Shown: in pieces, positions 61,201 to 64,000 of the stretch
Numbering within the stretch: position 1 is the stretch's first letter
Layout of the letters: each line of letters starts with the position of its first letter
NCBI RefSeq assembly: GCF_001905005.1
Contig: NZ_LWKZ01000008.1
Location: forward strand, 17,884-81,883
Reading direction: 5' to 3'
DNA length: 64,000 bases
From: Streptomyces sp. CB02923
Lineage (GTDB): Bacteria; Actinomycetota; Actinomycetes; Streptomycetales; Streptomycetaceae
Made by a program: the position numbers and the translations under genes
Notes under the pieces: generated by a model
The model's input: only the letters and a program-made list of their open reading frames with translations
Told to the model about the DNA's origin: nothing
Database searches by the model: none

Positions 61201-62040
61201 ATGACCGCCTACGCCATAGCCCACCTGCAAGAGGCCACTCCGCATCCGGACATCGTGGAGTACGTCGAGCGCATCACCGCCACCTTCGAACCGTACGGCG
61301 GCCGCTTTCTCGTGCACGCCACGCAGCACGAGGTGAAGGAAGGCAACTGGCCCGGGAGCGTCGTGATGATCTCTTTCCCCGGGACCGCCGAGGCACAGGC
61401 CTGGTGGGACTCGCCCGCCTACCAGGAGATCGCGCCGCTGCGCTCGCGGCATGTCGAAGGCGACATCATCCTCGTCGAAGGCGTTCCCGCGGACTACGAC
61501 GCGACCGTCTTCGCCCAAGCGATGCGGGAGGCCCTGCCCCCCCGCGGAATAGCCCCCGGGGTCCAGACGCCATTCCCGCCGCGGGCCCGCCCCCGTACCG
61601 AATCGTCTCCGCGCCGTCGCTTTCACCGGTGGCAGACACGTCACGGGACGGGGAGCGAGAACCCTTCTCCGGAATGGCGCCATGCTCCCCCCTCCTCCCC
61701 TCCCCCCCCCGCACGGATGATCCGTACGGGATTTGCAAACGGTTCAACCAACCCGATCGGCAGCCGCATCATCCTCCCCGGTCTTGACTGGCGTTTGGTG
61801 GGAAGGGAATGCACGAGGCGTCCGAAGAAGCAGCGCGCATGCCGGTTCGCAGATCGTCACAGCGAAGGGCGTGAGGGACCTGCGAACGGGCGTGGGCGAA
61901 GACACGCCGCCAACCGTTCGGCAGTGGCTGGCGAATTTCCGCGCGGCCCAGGTGCCGAGAGTCTGCCTCCGGATGTCTTGTCGGTCCTGAATGATCTTGC
62001 GAACGAGCTGGACACGGCCGGCCTTGACGCCAACGAGTAG
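61201..62040 (+). CDS. DUF1330 protein with a frameshift-caused extension
   Basis: Residues 1-100 are a DUF1330 domain (YAIAHLQEATPHPDIVEY, then GRFLVHATQHEVKEG and WWDSPAYQEIAPLRS). The family is normally about 95-115 residues. The 280-residue frame continues through a run of seven C at 61537-61543; with six C the next codons give GCG GAA TAG, a normal end near residue 117. The extra 160 residues are low-complexity and have no homologue. Either a true +1 slip or a sequencing indel is likely. A second C-run of nine is at 61702-61710. ATG 61201 is the start. Confidence 0.65.
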   Translation: MTAYAIAHLQEATPHPDIVEYVERITATFEPYGGRFLVHATQHEVKEGNWPGSVVMISFPGTAEAQAWWDSPAYQEIAPLRSRHVEGDIILVEGVPADYDATVFAQAMREALPPRGIAPGVQTPFPPRARPRTESSPRRRFHRWQTRHGTGSENPSPEWRHAPPSSPPPPARMIRTGFANGSTNPIGSRIILPGLDWRLVGRECTRRPKKQRACRFADRHSEGREGPANGRGRRHAANRSAVAGEFPRGPGAESLPPDVLSVLNDLANELDTAGLDANE

Positions 62041-62109
62041 GCGTCCACCGTCCCGCGACTGACAGGCCGTTACTCGCTCTTCCCTGCTCCGTCCCCCGGG
62101 CCCCTGCGC

Positions 62110-62290
62110 GTCGCCCGCCGTGCTCTTCTCCAGGACGGCGAAGTCGACCGTGACCTGGTCGTCCTCTACTCCGGTCACGGAGATCGTCATCGGCTTGTGC
62201 TTACCCGTGATGCCGCCGGCGGTGCACTGCACTCTCTCCGAATTCTTCGCGTGCAAGCCCGCTCGGCAGAGCTCGCACCGGACGGCTGGC
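62110..62290 (-). pseudogene. DUF4333-like domain remnant
   Basis: On the minus strand VRCELCRAGLHAKNSERVQC is followed by ITVTG-type sequence SVTGVEDDQVTVDFAVLEKS. The two cysteines around a polar turn and the strand VTVDFAV resemble DUF4333 (secreted actinobacterial domain). No signal peptide precedes it; the sequence before is low-complexity. It may be a broken lipoprotein gene. Confidence 0.35.
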
Positions 62291-62497
62291 ACCGCCGGCC
62301 GCCCGCGAGACCAGGAGCCCAGCGCAGCGCCCCTCAGCTCCGCCGTACCGCCACCCCCTACACCGCTCCGCACCTCCATAGCTCCACACCTCCATCCCTC
62401 CGTCCCGGCGGCCAGTCGCCCTGCGCACCCCAGGCCAAATCCATCACCGGTACGCAGAAGGCGAATCACGTCACCTTTGACCGGCCGCGGGTCCGGC

Positions 62498-63778
62498 TCA
62501 TGGCGAGGTGGGGAAGGAGCGTGCAATCTCCGGAAGTGACCGCTGGAACGCTGCGTAATGGCTGACGTCGCCCTCGTCGACGACCCGGGCGCTGCCGCCG
62601 TGTGCCGACACCCGCTGCGCGCAGTGGCGGCTGTTGGCTATGGGCACGTCGTGATCGCCGCTGGCACTGTAGAGCGTTACGGGCACGTTCGGCTTCCAGT
62701 CGCAGGTGAAGTCATTGCTGCGCAATACCGCCAGGAGCCTGCCGCTCGGGTTCTGCAACTTCGTGTGCCACTGGTCGGAGAGCAGTTCCGGAAGAGTTTC
62801 CGGCAGCTTTCCCGCGATCTGCTCCGCGGGATGGTTGCTGTCGAAGAGCTCTTCCACATGCTCGGCGCACGGGGCGCGGAAGACCTGGCGCGGGTCGGAG
62901 TAGAGATGGTGCAGGCGGTTCTGTGCGGTGAGGAAGTAGGCGGTGTAGAAGACGGCCGATCCCGGGCCGACCCGTCCGTCAAAAAGGCCGGGCAGCTGGC
63001 TGCTATCAAGGTCGTACGCGCCACCGACCGCCGCCACACCGCGCAGGTGGAAGCGTGTGTCGGCATCGGAGTTCAGAGTACGGCCGAGCGCCATGGCTAC
63101 CTGCCCGCCCTGTGAGAAGCCCGTGGCATAGACCCGCCCGTCGAGCGTCCGACCGAGCTTCGGTGCTGCGGTGTGAGCGGCGCGGAGCATATCGAGGGAG
63201 GCGTCGGCCGCGGAACGGTTGTCGAGGTAGGGGTGAGGGCCCGGGCCCGTACCGAGGCCGAGGTAGTCGGGAGAGACGGCCGCGCGTCCGGCCGAGGCGT
63301 AGAGGAGGGAGACAGTCCGGTCCGGGCCGTCCGCGACGGATGCCGCATAGCCGCGGTAGGCCAACGTGCCGTGTCCGTGGACGACGGTGGGGAGCCGGTG
63401 CCCTCCGCCGCGTGGCAGCGTGAGGAGACCTGACGCGGTGGTCGGGCTCCCGTCCGGGGCGACGGTGCGGTAGGTGAGACGATACGCGGCGACGCCGTGC
63501 CGGGCGGTGTCGGTTGGATAACCCGCCTTCTGCGCTTCCTTGACGACGCTTTGGTAATCCCGCTCGCCGAGCGGTGTCACAGACATCAGCTCACCACGGG
63601 AGCGCCCCCGCTCGGCTCCCTCCCCTGCGGCGGGCAGGGGTGGGAACGTGACGAGCACGGCGAACGCGGCCGACGCAACCACGGCTGCTCTGCGCCGGCC
63701 GGTGCCTCTGCGGCAAGGGGCGCTGCCAACACGGCTTCCGGCTTGCTCACTGCGCGTTTTGACGGGAAGTGATCTCAT
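62498..63778 (-). CDS. Secreted lipase-like alpha/beta hydrolase
   Basis: The 426-residue protein has a long N-terminal signal (Arg-rich start, then AAVVASAAFAVLVTFPPLPAAGEG). The catalytic domain has LPTVVHGHGTLAYRG (oxyanion side), the nucleophile elbow GFSQGG, an Asp in SASGDHDVPI and a His in DVSHYAAF, so the triad is complete. A Cys pair (RAPCAEHV and DFTCDW) is likely a disulphide. It resembles secretory lipases of the LIP family. It is monocistronic, with its promoter at 63779-64000, where no other gene is evident. Confidence 0.8.
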   Translation of the reverse strand: MRSLPVKTRSEQAGSRVGSAPCRRGTGRRRAAVVASAAFAVLVTFPPLPAAGEGAERGRSRGELMSVTPLGERDYQSVVKEAQKAGYPTDTARHGVAAYRLTYRTVAPDGSPTTASGLLTLPRGGGHRLPTVVHGHGTLAYRGYAASVADGPDRTVSLLYASAGRAAVSPDYLGLGTGPGPHPYLDNRSAADASLDMLRAAHTAAPKLGRTLDGRVYATGFSQGGQVAMALGRTLNSDADTRFHLRGVAAVGGAYDLDSSQLPGLFDGRVGPGSAVFYTAYFLTAQNRLHHLYSDPRQVFRAPCAEHVEELFDSNHPAEQIAGKLPETLPELLSDQWHTKLQNPSGRLLAVLRSNDFTCDWKPNVPVTLYSASGDHDVPIANSRHCAQRVSAHGGSARVVDEGDVSHYAAFQRSLPEIARSFPTSP

Positions 63779-64000
63779 ACCTGAAATCTAGAGATCGGCA
63801 CCCAGCAGCAGAATGCGGAAAACCGCACACTCCACCTGCGGAAAACCACACCTCTGGTCCCCTTCCGCGCGGCTTGGGCAAGCGGGAATGGCCGTGCACG
63901 CCCAGGAGCGGGGCCCGGCAGAGTGGTCGGCTACAACAGCAGCGCGGTCGGCTCTACATGACCGCCACAATTGCGCGGGGCCCTAGGCGCTGTTTCTCGG

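Noticed and set aside
63779..64000. Possible tRNA or mobile-element end at the right edge
   Set aside because: No cloverleaf or CCA-like end could be formed, and too little sequence is present to judge an element.

Overview
The window is high-GC actinomycete DNA and almost certainly Streptomyces. Evidence: GC-rich third codon positions, frequent GTG and TTG starts, ATGA/GTGA stop-start overlaps, rare TTA (bldA-type) codons, a possible sortase LAxTG surface protein, a chaplin-like secreted protein and many TetR/MarR/PadR/AraC regulators. No rRNA, tRNA or CRISPR array was seen. The many transposase remnants, pseudogenes and short tandem repeats suggest an accessory region such as a chromosome arm.

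Layout. 1-2.7 kb: an incomplete unknown gene, then nested remnants of an IS21 transposase, an ISAzo13-type transposase and a cut-off lipoprotein. 2.7-8.5 kb: MarR/MFS divergent pair, a phenylacetate-CoA-ligase-like gene with its TetR regulator and a 47-bp palindrome, a GNAT acetyltransferase and a membrane protein. 8.8-16.2 kb: glycosyltransferase, two-component system with a membrane GT-C-like protein, AraC/hydrolase pair. 16.3-22.7 kb: Tat-exported poly-gamma-glutamate-hydrolase-like protein, PadR regulator plus hemerythrin-like protein, secreted proteins, an Old Yellow Enzyme with two operator-like palindromes, and an alanine-rich wall-anchored-type protein. 22.8-27.3 kb: three-gene unit (unknown protein, MoxR-type ATPase, HExxH-like/VWA protein). 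27.4-31.6 kb: a PIMT-like methyltransferase behind a small acidic peptide ORF and a TPR-like protein, chaplin-like protein, winged-helix regulator, secreted protein. 31.7-33.7 kb: tightly coupled operon of small membrane protein, XRE/sigma-like protein and unknown protein.

34.5-51.4 kb is the most interesting part: a probable uncharacterised biosynthetic gene cluster. A long operon on the plus strand (38129-51433) encodes a PEP-synthase/rifampin-phosphotransferase/PigC-like enzyme, fatty-acyl-AMP ligase, nucleotidyltransferase-like fusion, acyl carrier protein, thioester-reductase-like SDR, NDK-like protein, AfsA-type hotdog protein, nitroreductase, UbiA prenyltransferase, amidohydrolase, a 43-aa ORF coupled at both ends, and an O-methyltransferase. 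A cytochrome P450 is divergent and a membrane acyltransferase lies about 3.6 kb to the left. Three transcription units (acyltransferase, P450, long operon) each carry a TTA codon, and the two promoter regions involved share a 26-bp motif resembling the PAS-LuxR (PimM-type) operator. I infer that a fatty acid is activated, loaded on the ACP, reduced, and then condensed, prenylated, methylated and oxidised; the product cannot be read from sequence.

51.7-64 kb: small membrane and SRPBCC secreted proteins under a strong promoter with an operator over its -10 box; a frameshifted lipase pseudogene; a TetR gene whose operator recurs before the MFS/MBL operon; a decayed stretch (aldo-keto reductase tail, zinc-finger remnant, transposase tail, DUF6192-like pseudogene); a dienelactone-hydrolase-like protein without its nucleophile; a DUF1330 gene with a probable homopolymer frameshift; and a secreted lipase-like hydrolase.
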